A DNA stretch of 64,000 bases from JALZCH01 sp036387135 (GCA_036387135.1 DASVUH010000019.1:1-64000), one strand, 5' to 3'. Shown: positions 42,550 to 51,065, counted from the first letter of the stretch. Notes: generated from the sequence alone by a model not told the origin. Translations and numbers: made by a program.

Positions 42550-43626
42550 ATGAAAAACAAAATCAAGTTTTTGATTCTAACAGTCGGAATTCTTTTCGCC
42601 GGGCTTGTTTTCGCGCACAACAAACAACACGCACAAACCAAACAAATTGAAACTGCCGGTCAGAAATTTAAAAACATCAAAGTTTTAAACGAAATGCCCG
42701 CCGACCAAATGGGCAAAGTGATGAATCTGATGTCGGCATCTTTGGGCGTCAATTGTAATTTCTGCCATTCTTCGGAAGAAGATTTTGCCAAAGACGACAA
42801 CGAACACAAACAAACGGCGCGCGAGATGCTGAAAATGACGTTTGCGCTCAACAAAAATTATTTCAACGGGCGAATCGAAGTTTCCTGCAACACTTGTCAC
42901 AACGGCAAATCGCATCCGCAATCCGCTCCGAATTTAAATTCGATTGCCGCCGAAAATGCGCGACCGAAACAACCGGAAACCAAGCCGACGAGTGAACAAA
43001 TTTTAGAAAAATACGAACAGGCTCTTGGCGGCAAAAACAGTCTCGGCAAAATCAATTCGCGTTATATTAAAGCCAGCCGCGTCGAACCAAACGGCAAAAG
43101 CGAACCGGAAGAAATCTGGCAAAAAGGCAATAAATTGCTGGTTGTCACAACATATTCGCAAGCCGTTGTCAGCGAAGCGTTTGACGGCGCAAACGTTTGG
43201 AAACGGGCGAATGAGCATTCGATTCCGCTCAAACCGGACGAAGCCGAACAAATCAGGCGCGAAGCAGAGCTTTTCGCCTCGGCAAATCTGAAAGCGGTTT
43301 ATCCGAAAATGGAATTCGGCGCGATTGAGAAAATCAACGGTCGCGAAGTTTATCAAGTCCGGGCTGCAACTGCGAACGGCGGGCGCGAACGGCTTTATTT
43401 CGACCGCGAAACAGGCTTGCTCATCCGCCGAACGACGAGCGTTCCGACCATTCTCGGAAATTTTGTTTACCAAGTTGATTATTCGGATTACAAAGATTTC
43501 GGCGGCGTCAAATTGCCCGCGACAACGCGCTTTGCCGTGCCGAACATCAGTTGGACACGGAAGATTTTGGAAGTAAAAAACAACGCGGCGATTGAAGACG
43601 CTAAATTCAATCAGCCCGCGAAATAA
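42550..43626 (+). CDS. Exported diheme c-type cytochrome with C-terminal lipoprotein-sorting-like domain
   Basis: 358 residues from ATG 42550 (a TTG at 42511 is the only longer option). A signal peptide (FLILTVGILFAGLVFAHN) is followed by two c-heme sites, CNFCH and CNTCH, with GVNCNFCHSSEEDFAKDDN as in reaction-centre cytochrome c-like proteins. After about residue 140 the chain changes to a beta-rich domain (ILEKYEQALGGKNSLGKINS, then VSEAFDGANVWKRANE) like LolA-type or outer-membrane sorting proteins. This is a common acidobacterial pairing. It moves electrons in the periplasm; partners are unknown. Confidence 0.83.
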   Translation: MKNKIKFLILTVGILFAGLVFAHNKQHAQTKQIETAGQKFKNIKVLNEMPADQMGKVMNLMSASLGVNCNFCHSSEEDFAKDDNEHKQTAREMLKMTFALNKNYFNGRIEVSCNTCHNGKSHPQSAPNLNSIAAENARPKQPETKPTSEQILEKYEQALGGKNSLGKINSRYIKASRVEPNGKSEPEEIWQKGNKLLVVTTYSQAVVSEAFDGANVWKRANEHSIPLKPDEAEQIRREAELFASANLKAVYPKMEFGAIEKINGREVYQVRAATANGGRERLYFDRETGLLIRRTTSVPTILGNFVYQVDYSDYKDFGGVKLPATTRFAVPNISWTRKILEVKNNAAIEDAKFNQPAK

Positions 43627-43643
43627 TTTTAAGAGGAAATTTT

Positions 43644-44513
43644 ATGGGAAGAATTGTTAAATGCGGTTTGATTCAAGCGCGCAACGTCGCGCCGACCGAT
43701 GCGCCGATTGAAGAAATCAAAAAACAAAACGTCGAAAATCAAATGAAAATGGTCGAAGACGCCGCGCGGCAAGGCGTGCAGATGCTTTGTTTTCAGGAGA
43801 TTTTCACGACGCCTTATTTCTGCGCCGAACAGCAAACGCGCTGGTACGAAGCTGTCGAAAGAATTCCCGACGGCAAAACCGTCAAAATGATGCAGGATGT
43901 GGCGCGAGAATTCGGAATGGTTTTGATTGTCCCGATTTATGAAGAAGAAATAACAGGCGTTTATTACAATTCAGCCGCCGTGATTGATGCCGACGGCAAA
44001 TATTTGGGGAAATATCGCAAAACGCACATTCCGCACGTCAATCCCGGTTTTTGGGAAAAGTTTTATTTTCGTCCGGGCAATCTCGGTTATCCGACTTTTA
44101 AAACGGCTTTCGCGCAAATCGGCGTTTATATTTGCTACGACCGGCATTTTCCCGAAGGCGCGCGTGCGCTTGGTTTAAACGGCGCTGAAATTATTTTTAA
44201 TCCGTCGGCAACCGTCGCAGGTCTCAGCGAATATCTCTGGAAGCTCGAACAGCCCGCGCACGCCGTCGCCAACGGTTATTTCGTCGGTGCAATCAACCGC
44301 GTCGGAACCGAAGCGCCCTGGAACATCGGCGAATTTTACGGTCAAAGCTATTTTTGCGACCCGCGCGGTCAAATCGTCGCCGAAGCTTCGCGCGACAAAG
44401 ACGAATTGGTCGTGGCGGATTTAAATTTCGATATGATTCGTGAAGTCCGCAACACCTGGCAATTTTTCCGCGACAGACGACCAGATGCATACGGGGCGCT
44501 TGTAGCTGATTAA
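43644..44513 (+). CDS. Nitrilase-superfamily amidohydrolase, probable beta-ureidopropionase
   Basis: 289 residues; AGAGGA precedes ATG 43644. The catalytic triad is visible: Glu52 in CFQEIF, Lys126 in YRKTHIPH and Cys164 in VYICYDRHFPEGAR. The long match to the carbamoyl-amidase branch (AEIIFNPSATVAGLSEYLWK) suggests removal of CO2 and ammonia from N-carbamoyl-beta-alanine or a related N-carbamoyl amine. N-carbamoylputrescine amidase is the main alternative. Location beside hydA, preT, preA and mmsA favours the pyrimidine step. Confidence 0.88.
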   Translation: MGRIVKCGLIQARNVAPTDAPIEEIKKQNVENQMKMVEDAARQGVQMLCFQEIFTTPYFCAEQQTRWYEAVERIPDGKTVKMMQDVAREFGMVLIVPIYEEEITGVYYNSAAVIDADGKYLGKYRKTHIPHVNPGFWEKFYFRPGNLGYPTFKTAFAQIGVYICYDRHFPEGARALGLNGAEIIFNPSATVAGLSEYLWKLEQPAHAVANGYFVGAINRVGTEAPWNIGEFYGQSYFCDPRGQIVAEASRDKDELVVADLNFDMIREVRNTWQFFRDRRPDAYGALVAD

Positions 44514-44517
44514 AAAG

Positions 44518-44817
44518 ATGCAATTTGAATGGGACACGAAAAAAGCTGCGGCAAATCTAAAAAAACATAAAATTGATTTTGCCGAAGCAGAAACGGTTTT
44601 TGGTGACCCATTGGCTAAAATTTTTGACGATGAGATACATTCGATTAATGAAAAACGCGAAATAATCATTGGTCATTCGATCAAAAATCGGCTTTTGTTG
44701 GTTTCTTTTACCGAACGCGAAAGCGATACTGTTAGAATTATCAGCGCGAGACCGCCGACCTCACAGGAGAGAAAGGATTACGAAAATGCCGGATATAAAA
44801 GAAGAAATGTCGCCTGA
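44518..44817 (+). CDS. brnT: BrnT-family type II toxin (second locus)
   Basis: 99 residues. MQFEWDTKKAAANLKKHKID, EAETVFGDP, REIIIGHSIKNRLLLVSFTE and TVRIISARPPTSQERKDYE show the BrnT fold. It is the same family as the gene at 26775 but clearly a different lineage. It starts 4 nt after the nitrilase stop, and the antitoxin gene overlaps its end by 32 nt. It probably encodes an RNase balanced by the following gene. Confidence 0.9.
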   Translation: MQFEWDTKKAAANLKKHKIDFAEAETVFGDPLAKIFDDEIHSINEKREIIIGHSIKNRLLLVSFTERESDTVRIISARPPTSQERKDYENAGYKRRNVA

Positions 44818-45004
44818 ATACAAATTCGATTATTCAAAAGCCAAGCCTAATCGTTTCGCGGATAAATACAAGCAGATTCAAAGAACAGTGGTCTTGGATT
44901 CCGATGTCGCAGAAAATTTCCCAAGCTCGGAATCCGTTAATGAAGCGTTGCGTTTTCTAATCCGCGTGACCAGAGAAAACAATACGACTCACCAAAATAA
45001 ATAA
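44786..45004 (+). CDS. BrnA-like antitoxin (second locus)
   Basis: 72 residues from ATG 44786, inside the end of the toxin gene. It begins MPDIKEEMSPEYKFDYSKAK and continues with NRFADKYKQIQRTVVLDSDV, where the basic segment precedes a beta strand and helix pair (SSESVNEALRFLIRVTRE) like a ribbon-helix-helix unit. Position and overlap match a BrnT/BrnA pair. The longer frame opening at 44669 lies within the toxin gene and is rejected as the start. Confidence 0.8.
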   Translation: MPDIKEEMSPEYKFDYSKAKPNRFADKYKQIQRTVVLDSDVAENFPSSESVNEALRFLIRVTRENNTTHQNK

Positions 45005-45023
45005 AGAATCTGCGGCTAATTTT

Positions 45024-45410
45024 ATGCGAGAAAGACAGCGTTATTTTTCCGGCACGAAATGGGAATCAATCGTCGGTTATTCGCGCGCCGTCAAAGTGGG
45101 CGAGCGGATTTATGTCACAGGAACGACGGCGACCGATGAAAACGGTGCGATTGTCGGCGTCGGCGATGCTTACGCGCAGACAGCGCAGGCAATTCGCAAT
45201 ATCGAACGCGCTTTGAAGGGCTTGGGCGCGGGATTGGAAAACGTTGTGCGGACGAGAATGTTTGTCACGGACATCTCGCGCTGGGAAGAATACGGGCGGG
45301 CGCACGGCGAGTTTTTCAGTGAAATAAAACCCTGCGCAACAATGGTCGAAGTTTCAGCATTAGTTGATGCCGAGATGTTAATTGAAATTGAAGTCGAAGC
45401 CGAAATGTGA
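45024..45410 (+). CDS. RidA/YjgF-family protein
   Basis: 128 residues. The fold is shown by KVGERIYVTGTTATDENGAI, AQTAQAIRNIERALKGLGAG and VVRTRMFVTDISRWEEYGRA, ending in an ATMVEVSALVDAEMLIEIEV strand. The usual RidA catalytic Arg corresponds to the Arg in NVVRTRMFV. RidA proteins hydrolyse reactive enamines and imines; in the pyrimidine Rut pathway a relative (RutC) helps with an intermediate, so a similar accessory role is plausible. It is followed directly by preT. Confidence 0.9.
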   Translation: MRERQRYFSGTKWESIVGYSRAVKVGERIYVTGTTATDENGAIVGVGDAYAQTAQAIRNIERALKGLGAGLENVVRTRMFVTDISRWEEYGRAHGEFFSEIKPCATMVEVSALVDAEMLIEIEVEAEM

Positions 45411-45421
45411 GGCAAAAATCT

Positions 45422-46771
45422 ATGTCAGTCGTTCATCATTCACCCCTAAATATCGAACAAATCGAACGCAATTTTCGAGAAATCGCGCCGCCTTTAAACG
45501 AAGCCGAAGCGATTCTCGAAGCCAACCGCTGCGTTTATTGCTACGATGCACCCTGTGTGCATGCTTGTCCGACGCACATTGACGTTCCGTCGTTTATCAA
45601 AAAAATTGCGAGCGGTAATCTGACGGGTTCGGCGCGCGTAATTTTTGAAGCTAATCCGATTGGCGCGACCTGCGCGCGCGTTTGTCCGGTCGAAGTGCTG
45701 TGCGAAGGCGCTTGCGTCGAAAACACTCTGATGCAAAAGCCGATTGAAATCGGCAGGCTCCAGCGTTACGCGACCGATTTTGTGATGAGCAAAAACCGCG
45801 ATGTTCTAAAAGCCGGAGCGCCAAACGGAAAATCAGTCGGCGTCATCGGCTCAGGTCCCGCCGGATTATCGTGCGCGACTTTTCTTGCCAGACTCGGTTA
45901 TGCCGTGACGATTTACGACAAAAAACCTTTGCCCGGTGGCTTGGATACTTATGGAATGGCGGAATACAAAATGACGCAAGCCGTTTCGGTTGCGGAAGCC
46001 GAAATGGTTCAGCGTCTCGGAGTCGAATTTCGCCAGAACACGGAAATCGGGCGGCACGTTTCGCTTCAGGATTTGGAAGCGAATCACGATGCGATTTTCC
46101 TCGGCGTCGGTTTGGGCGCGACGAATCGTTTGAACGTTTCGGATGAAAATTTAGCGGGCGTTTACGATGCGCTGGATTTTATCGAGCGCGTCAAAACGCG
46201 CGAATGGAACACAATTCCACTCGGAAAAATTGTTGCCGTAATCGGCGCGGGAAATACTGCGGTTGACGCCGTGACGCAGGCGCGACGCTTAGGCGCGGAG
46301 AGAGTTTTGATGGTTTATCGCAAAACCGACAAGGAAATGCCCGCTTACGAATACGAATACGAGCTGGCGAAAAAAGACGGAGTCGAATTTGTCTGGCAAG
46401 CCGCGCCGATTGCGATTCTGCCGAGCGAAAACGGCGCGGCGCTGTCTCTGCGCTGCGAGAAAACCGACGGATCGAACCGGATTTTTGAAATCCCCTGCGA
46501 TCTGATTATCAAAGCCATCGGACAACAAAAACAGCGTTCGTTTTTCGAGCAAATCCCGAATCTCGAAATAGATTCCGGCGGGCGCGTCGTCGTCAACAAA
46601 GAAACGATGCAAACGACAAATCCGAAATATTTCGCGGGCGGCGATTGCGTCAACGGCGGCAAAGAAGCGGTTGACGCTTCGCAAATGGGAAAAATAGCGG
46701 CGCAAGGTATTCATATGTTTTTGAAAGGGGAACGTGTTTCATTTCCAGGCGCAGTATCTGTTTGGTATTAA
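45422..46771 (+). CDS. preT: NAD-dependent dihydropyrimidine dehydrogenase subunit PreT
   Basis: 449 residues from ATG 45422, with GAGG ahead; a GTG at 45407 is less likely. The N-terminal iron-sulfur region has NRCVYCYDAPCVHACPTHID and CARVCPVEVLCEGACVE. An FAD-binding GSGPAGLSCATFLARLGY (about 145) and a second dinucleotide fold AVIGAGNTAVDAVTQARRLG (about 285) follow. With PreA it reduces uracil and thymine with NADH (the reverse reaction is also possible). The partner gene preA is not adjacent: 1.29 kb with a leader element and an unknown gene separate them. Confidence 0.92.
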   Translation: MSVVHHSPLNIEQIERNFREIAPPLNEAEAILEANRCVYCYDAPCVHACPTHIDVPSFIKKIASGNLTGSARVIFEANPIGATCARVCPVEVLCEGACVENTLMQKPIEIGRLQRYATDFVMSKNRDVLKAGAPNGKSVGVIGSGPAGLSCATFLARLGYAVTIYDKKPLPGGLDTYGMAEYKMTQAVSVAEAEMVQRLGVEFRQNTEIGRHVSLQDLEANHDAIFLGVGLGATNRLNVSDENLAGVYDALDFIERVKTREWNTIPLGKIVAVIGAGNTAVDAVTQARRLGAERVLMVYRKTDKEMPAYEYEYELAKKDGVEFVWQAAPIAILPSENGAALSLRCEKTDGSNRIFEIPCDLIIKAIGQQKQRSFFEQIPNLEIDSGGRVVVNKETMQTTNPKYFAGGDCVNGGKEAVDASQMGKIAAQGIHMFLKGERVSFPGAVSVWY

Positions 46772-46774
46772 CGT

Positions 46775-47046
46775 ACTTGATTCACCAGCCTTTTTTTAAT
46801 GCGCTCCCTTGTATCTTTATCCTGCTGGGGAGCACAAAAAATCCTGAAAAAATATCCCGGTGATGATAAATTTCAGTTCTTTTTGGCGCGTTAGTTTATG
46901 AAGGTTAAAAAAGCAGGAGTAGAGTTGATTCGATTCAAAACCAACTCTACAAAAAATGATTAATGCGGAACTCCAATTATTCCGTTGATTAAAGCGATTC
47001 AAACAGCAATCAACATCAGGTGAGACAACTATATCAATGCTATCCG
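46775..47046 (+). promoter_or_regulatory. Conserved leader element, copy 2 (candidate structured RNA)
   Basis: It begins 3 nt after the preT stop. The blocks match copy 1: ACTTGATTC, then CCTGAAAAAATATC 68 nt later, GTGATGATAAATTTCA, GCGTTAGTTTATGAAGG, and CAACTATATCAATGC at the end. The hairpin GTAGAGTTG/CAACTCTAC (about 46918-46949) is a perfect 9-bp stem at the position where copy 1 forms a different hairpin. A second stem is GTTGATT/AATCAAC (about 46984-47013). It lies directly upstream of the AT-rich gene at 47127, in the same orientation. Confidence 0.7.
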
Positions 47047-47126
47047 TTTGATTAACAGCTACCTGTACTTTCTAGTTTTTACTTTATAACGATTGAGATT
47101 AAGAAGTATAAAAAATGGAGGTAAAA

Positions 47127-47990
47127 ATGAGTAAAGAAATTGATCATGAAACCACGATTGAATTAGAAAAATTACATAAGGAAATTTCCAAATTACAAAG
47201 TTTAACTGCACAACTCGAAGGAAGGATAGCTTCATCATGGGCATTACATACTCGTGAAGATTATGAAAAATCTTTCAGAGAAAACTATAAATACGATAAT
47301 TACATTTTTATCGCAAAATGTTTGTTTGGTGTAATTCTCTTTCTTGCAGGTGCTGGTTATTTTTTTACAAAGGCAGTCGTTAGAGAAGTTTATTCTACCG
47401 AGAATAAGGAACTGATAGCCAAATTGGAAAGTGATAATAAACAAACAGTTGACCGTTTGGAGAAAAAGTATCAATGGAATCGTTTCCATAATTATGGGAA
47501 AAATCTTATTTATGTTGCTGAATCTTATTTATACCTGCCGGAAATAGATAATGCGAAAAGAATTGAATTAATCAGAAAACTTTTTGATAAATCAGATAGA
47601 TATTTTAATGACGCTCTTTTTTATGATTCGAAACAAGCTAGTACATATTGGGAGTTGGCGGAATTGAAATATTATTATCCGCAAAAATTTATAGTTCCTT
47701 TAGTTGATGAGGATAAAGCAATTGAGAATTATAGAAAAGCCATATCTTACTATACTGATGAAGAAAGAAAGCAAGGATGGAAAGCCGATGGTTATTTTAG
47801 GCTTGGAGAAATTTACTATAAAAAAATAGAAAATAGCTTGAATGACAAAAAACAAAATATAATTTTAGCAAAAGAAAATCTTTTAGAAGCTAAAAAGGAA
47901 TATGAATTATTTAATGTTAACAGCAAGGAAAATTTGGAAAAGATTAACAGTAATCTACAAAAACTTAATGCTATTAAAACAGAAAATTAA
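47127..47990 (+). CDS. Unknown AT-rich membrane protein with coiled coil and TPR-like helices
   Basis: 287 residues from ATG 47127, with GGAGG just upstream. An N-terminal coiled coil (about 8-40, TTIELEKLHKEISKLQSLTA) is followed by one membrane helix (about 58-78, FIAKCLFGVILFLAGAGYFF). A soluble helical domain follows. Segments such as YDSKQASTYWELAELKYYYP and DEDKAIENYRKAISYYTDEE, then GYFRLGEIYYKKIE, resemble TPR repeats. No family was recognised. The very A/T-rich codons differ from preT and preA on both sides, so the gene looks inserted between two genes that normally sit together. Confidence 0.75.
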   Translation: MSKEIDHETTIELEKLHKEISKLQSLTAQLEGRIASSWALHTREDYEKSFRENYKYDNYIFIAKCLFGVILFLAGAGYFFTKAVVREVYSTENKELIAKLESDNKQTVDRLEKKYQWNRFHNYGKNLIYVAESYLYLPEIDNAKRIELIRKLFDKSDRYFNDALFYDSKQASTYWELAELKYYYPQKFIVPLVDEDKAIENYRKAISYYTDEERKQGWKADGYFRLGEIYYKKIENSLNDKKQNIILAKENLLEAKKEYELFNVNSKENLEKINSNLQKLNAIKTEN

Positions 47991-48063
47991 ATCAAATAGA
48001 TTTGGTTTAATTGATTCAAGTAGTTTTTAAGATCACATTATTAATGTTTTTTTAGAGGTGATT

Positions 48064-49314
48064 ATGGCAGATTTAAGCGTAAATTTCGCGGGCATCAAAT
48101 CGCCGAATCCGTTTTGGCTGGCGAGCGCGCCGCCGACGAATATGGGTTCGATGGTCGAGCGGGCTTTTGACGCGGGCTGGGGCGGGGCGGTTTGGAAGAC
48201 TTTGGGCGAGCCGATTGTTAATGTTTCGTCGCGTCTTGCTTCGATTGATCACGGCGCGATGCGGATGATCGGTTTGAATAACATTGAATTGATTACAGAC
48301 CGCCCGCTCGAAGTGAATCTGAAAGAGATTTACGAGTGCAAAAAGAAATATCCGAAACACGCGGTAATTGTTTCTTTGATGGTCGAATCGAAGCGCGAAG
48401 CGTGGCACGAAATCGTCAAACGGGCGCAGGACACCGGCGCTGACGGTTTTGAGCTGAATTTCGGCTGCCCGCACGGGATGTCGGAACGCGGAATGGGTTC
48501 GGCGATGGGACAAGTGCCGGAATACACTTGTATGGTCACCGATTGGGTGAAAGAAGTTTCGGCGCTTCCGGTTATCGTAAAGCTCACTCCGAATGTCACG
48601 AACATTGTTCCGCCGGGACGCGCCGCGCAGAAAGGCGGCGCGGACGCTGTTTCTTTGATAAACACAATCAATTCGGTGATGGGCGTGGACATCGAGACGA
48701 TGATTCCCTACCCTAACGTCGGCGGAATGGCGGCGCACGGCGGTTATTGCGGAACTGCGGTCAAACCGATTGCGCTCAATATGGTTTCGGAACTGGCGCG
48801 CGATGCGGAATTCAACATTCCGATTTCCGGTATCGGCGGAATTAATACGTGGCGCGACGCGGTGGAATTTCTGCTGCTCGGCGCGGGAACGGTGCAGGTT
48901 TGCACTGCGGTGATGCATTTCGGTTATCGAATTGTCGAAGATTTGATTGACGGTTTGAACAATTATCTTGATGAAAAAGGCTTTGCTTCGGTCAATGACA
49001 TCATTGGAAAATCCGTTCCGCGAGTGACCGATTGGAGCAATCTCGACCTGAATTACAAAGTCGTCGCCCGCGTCAACAACGAAAATTGTATTCAGTGCAA
49101 TCTCTGCCACATCGCCTGCGAAGACGGCGCGCACCAGTGCATTGATTTTACAATGGTTGACAACAAGCGTTTTCCGATTGTAGACGAGCACGAATGCGTC
49201 GGATGTAATCTTTGTTATCTGGTTTGCCCCGCGCCCGGCGCGATTTCGATGGTTCGGCTCGACGACGGAAGCCAGCCGATGAATTGGAAAGAATATTCTG
49301 CGGCTAAAAATTAA
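48064..49314 (+). CDS. preA: NAD-dependent dihydropyrimidine dehydrogenase subunit PreA
   Basis: 416 residues from ATG 48064 (AGAGGTG upstream; GTG 48058 would add two). The FMN-binding TIM barrel is shown by FAGIKSPNPFWLASAPPTN, GFELNFGCPHGMSERGMG, VIVKLTPNVTNIV and IPISGIGGINTWRDAVEFLL. Two ferredoxin-type 4Fe-4S clusters follow near the C-terminus (CIQCNLCHIACEDGAHQC and CVGCNLCYLVCPAPGAI). It is the catalytic partner of PreT for uracil/thymine reduction, the first step of the pathway. A bidirectional terminator lies beyond it. Confidence 0.96.
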   Translation: MADLSVNFAGIKSPNPFWLASAPPTNMGSMVERAFDAGWGGAVWKTLGEPIVNVSSRLASIDHGAMRMIGLNNIELITDRPLEVNLKEIYECKKKYPKHAVIVSLMVESKREAWHEIVKRAQDTGADGFELNFGCPHGMSERGMGSAMGQVPEYTCMVTDWVKEVSALPVIVKLTPNVTNIVPPGRAAQKGGADAVSLINTINSVMGVDIETMIPYPNVGGMAAHGGYCGTAVKPIALNMVSELARDAEFNIPISGIGGINTWRDAVEFLLLGAGTVQVCTAVMHFGYRIVEDLIDGLNNYLDEKGFASVNDIIGKSVPRVTDWSNLDLNYKVVARVNNENCIQCNLCHIACEDGAHQCIDFTMVDNKRFPIVDEHECVGCNLCYLVCPAPGAISMVRLDDGSQPMNWKEYSAAKN

Positions 49315-49329
49315 AGGTAACAGAAAAAA

Positions 49330-49403
49330 TTAACAGGGGTGAAGGGGATAAAAGAGATAATCTTTGTTTTTGTTATCCCTTTTATCCCCTTCATCCCTGT
49401 TAA
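49330..49403. terminator. Long palindrome between convergent preA and M28 peptidase genes
   Basis: The arms (TTAACAGGGGTGAAGGGGAT onward, and ATCCCCTTCATCCCTGTTAA) pair over about 30 bp with two mismatches, around a T-rich loop. It sits 15 nt past the preA stop and 9 nt before the end of the convergent gene, so it can end transcription from both sides. The repeated GGGGTGAAGGGG unit recalls the other tandem-unit palindromes in this window. Confidence 0.85.
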
Positions 49404-49412
49404 TAATTCCTC

Positions 49413-51065
49413 TTAATTTCTGCGCGGAGTCGGCGATGCCGCCGGAGTTGGCGAAGGTGACGGCGCAGGATTCGGCAATGCCGGCATTTCTTCGCGTTTG
49501 TAGCGCGGCAGCAGTTCGTCGCGCATTGCGAGCGCGTAGACCGCCGCCGCAATTACAGCCGCCGATTTTTTCACGTCGTCTTCGACAATTCGCTCGTAAG
49601 TGTCGAGATTCGTATGCCAGGTGTGCGTGCCGTATTCAACCGGGTCTTGGGCGACGCCAATTCCGGGCAAACCGGCTTGGTTAAACGAAGTGTTGTCCGA
49701 ACCGCCCAAGCCGCGACTTCGCGAGTTTAACGCGCCGGCAACGCCGTAATCGGCAAACGGCGCGACAGCTTCTCGCAGAACGGCGGCAGCTTCCGGCGGT
49801 CCGAAAACCGATAATCCGCGAGCACGTCCGGTACCGCTGTCAATGTTGAAATATCCGCCGAATTTCTCGTAACCGGCAACCGGAGCTTCAAACGAGCCGA
49901 AATGTTTTTTGACGTAAGCCTGCGAACCGAGCAAGCCTTGTTCTTCCCCGCTCCATAAAGCAACACGAACCGTGCGGCGAGGTTTGACGCCGAGCGTTTT
50001 TAAGATACGGGCGGCTTCCATCATAATCGCGCAGCCGATGGCGTTGTCGGTCGCTCCGGTCGCGGCGTGCCACGAATCGAGATGCCCGCCGAGCATAATC
50101 ACTTCGTCCGGCTTCTCGCTGCCCTTGATTTCGCCGATTGTGTTGTAGGAAGTTCTGCCTTCGGGATAAGTGTTGTTGCGAATGTCGAATTCGAGCGAAA
50201 CCGGAGTTCCGCCATCCAAAAGACGCCAGATTCTTCCGTAATCTTCATTTCGCATAACGACGGTCGGAACGACTTTCGTGACATCGAACGTGCGGTTGTT
50301 AAAAGCGCGAATCTGACCGTGTTCGCGTCCTGCGTCGCTGATGCGAACGAGTGCGCCCGAATCGAGCAGGAATTTATCGAGTTGTTCGGATAACTGCGCG
50401 CCCCCTACCTGCCCGGGACGCGGAGTCTGCTGCGGCTGCGGTCTCTGCTGAAAAGGAGGTTGTTGCGGCGCTGCATTCGGATCGAAACGCCGTTTGATGT
50501 CTTCGTCGCTGATTCTTTTTGCGGGCGGTTCAAAATTAACCGGAAGAATCTGCGGTTTTCCGATTAAAACCATTTTTCCCCGTACGTCGTTTCTGACGCT
50601 GTTGAAATATGCGGTTAATTCGTCCTGCGTTGGTCTTTCCGGCAGAGTCATTCTAAATGCCTGACCTTGCGCGACGCCTTTTGTGCTCGGCGTCCAAGCC
50701 AGAACTTCAAAGACCAGCGAATCTTTGACCGGCGCGGTGATAAAACCCGAAGCCCGTTCGTTGAGCCAGCCGGGATGCCCGAAATCCCAAGCCTCTAATT
50801 GGGCGTTGTCAAAACCCCAATCTTTCATTTGTTTGACAGCCCACTCGGCAGCCGCTCGATGATTCGGCGAGCCGGTCAAGCGCGGACCGTAAACATCGGT
50901 AAAAAAATGCAGAGTTCGCATAATCTGCGAATTGTCCATCGCTTCTTTGCGAATGCGGTCGTTGATGCTTGCGTCAATCTGTTGAGCCTGTGCAAACGAC
51001 AGCGATTGAAAAACAAAGCAAAAAAGCAAAAGCGCGGTTGTTTTAATTCTGATTGTTCGTTTCAT
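49413..51065 (-). CDS. Exported M28-family zinc aminopeptidase/carboxypeptidase
   Basis: 550 residues from ATG 51065 (signal peptide TALLLFCFVFQSLSFAQA); a start seven residues upstream is possible. The metal-binding segments are GGHLDSWHAATGATDNAIGC (His, Asp), WSGEEQGLLGSQAYVKKHFG (catalytic Glu) and an apical YFNIDSGTGRARG. A protease-associated-like insert lies at about 130-290, with a Pro/Gln-rich stretch near 205-225. The C-terminal tail is Pro/Ser-rich. It trims peptides outside the cytoplasm. Upstream on the same strand lies a beta-helix gene ended by its own terminators. Confidence 0.92.
   Translation of the reverse strand: MKRTIRIKTTALLLFCFVFQSLSFAQAQQIDASINDRIRKEAMDNSQIMRTLHFFTDVYGPRLTGSPNHRAAAEWAVKQMKDWGFDNAQLEAWDFGHPGWLNERASGFITAPVKDSLVFEVLAWTPSTKGVAQGQAFRMTLPERPTQDELTAYFNSVRNDVRGKMVLIGKPQILPVNFEPPAKRISDEDIKRRFDPNAAPQQPPFQQRPQPQQTPRPGQVGGAQLSEQLDKFLLDSGALVRISDAGREHGQIRAFNNRTFDVTKVVPTVVMRNEDYGRIWRLLDGGTPVSLEFDIRNNTYPEGRTSYNTIGEIKGSEKPDEVIMLGGHLDSWHAATGATDNAIGCAIMMEAARILKTLGVKPRRTVRVALWSGEEQGLLGSQAYVKKHFGSFEAPVAGYEKFGGYFNIDSGTGRARGLSVFGPPEAAAVLREAVAPFADYGVAGALNSRSRGLGGSDNTSFNQAGLPGIGVAQDPVEYGTHTWHTNLDTYERIVEDDVKKSAAVIAAAVYALAMRDELLPRYKREEMPALPNPAPSPSPTPAASPTPRRN

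Noticed and set aside
48073..49191. Long open frame (372 codons) on the minus strand across preA
   Set aside because: It is antisense to a clearly conserved enzyme with two Fe-S motifs; the antisense peptide is rich in His, Arg and Asn without domain motifs, as expected from the codon bias of the true gene.
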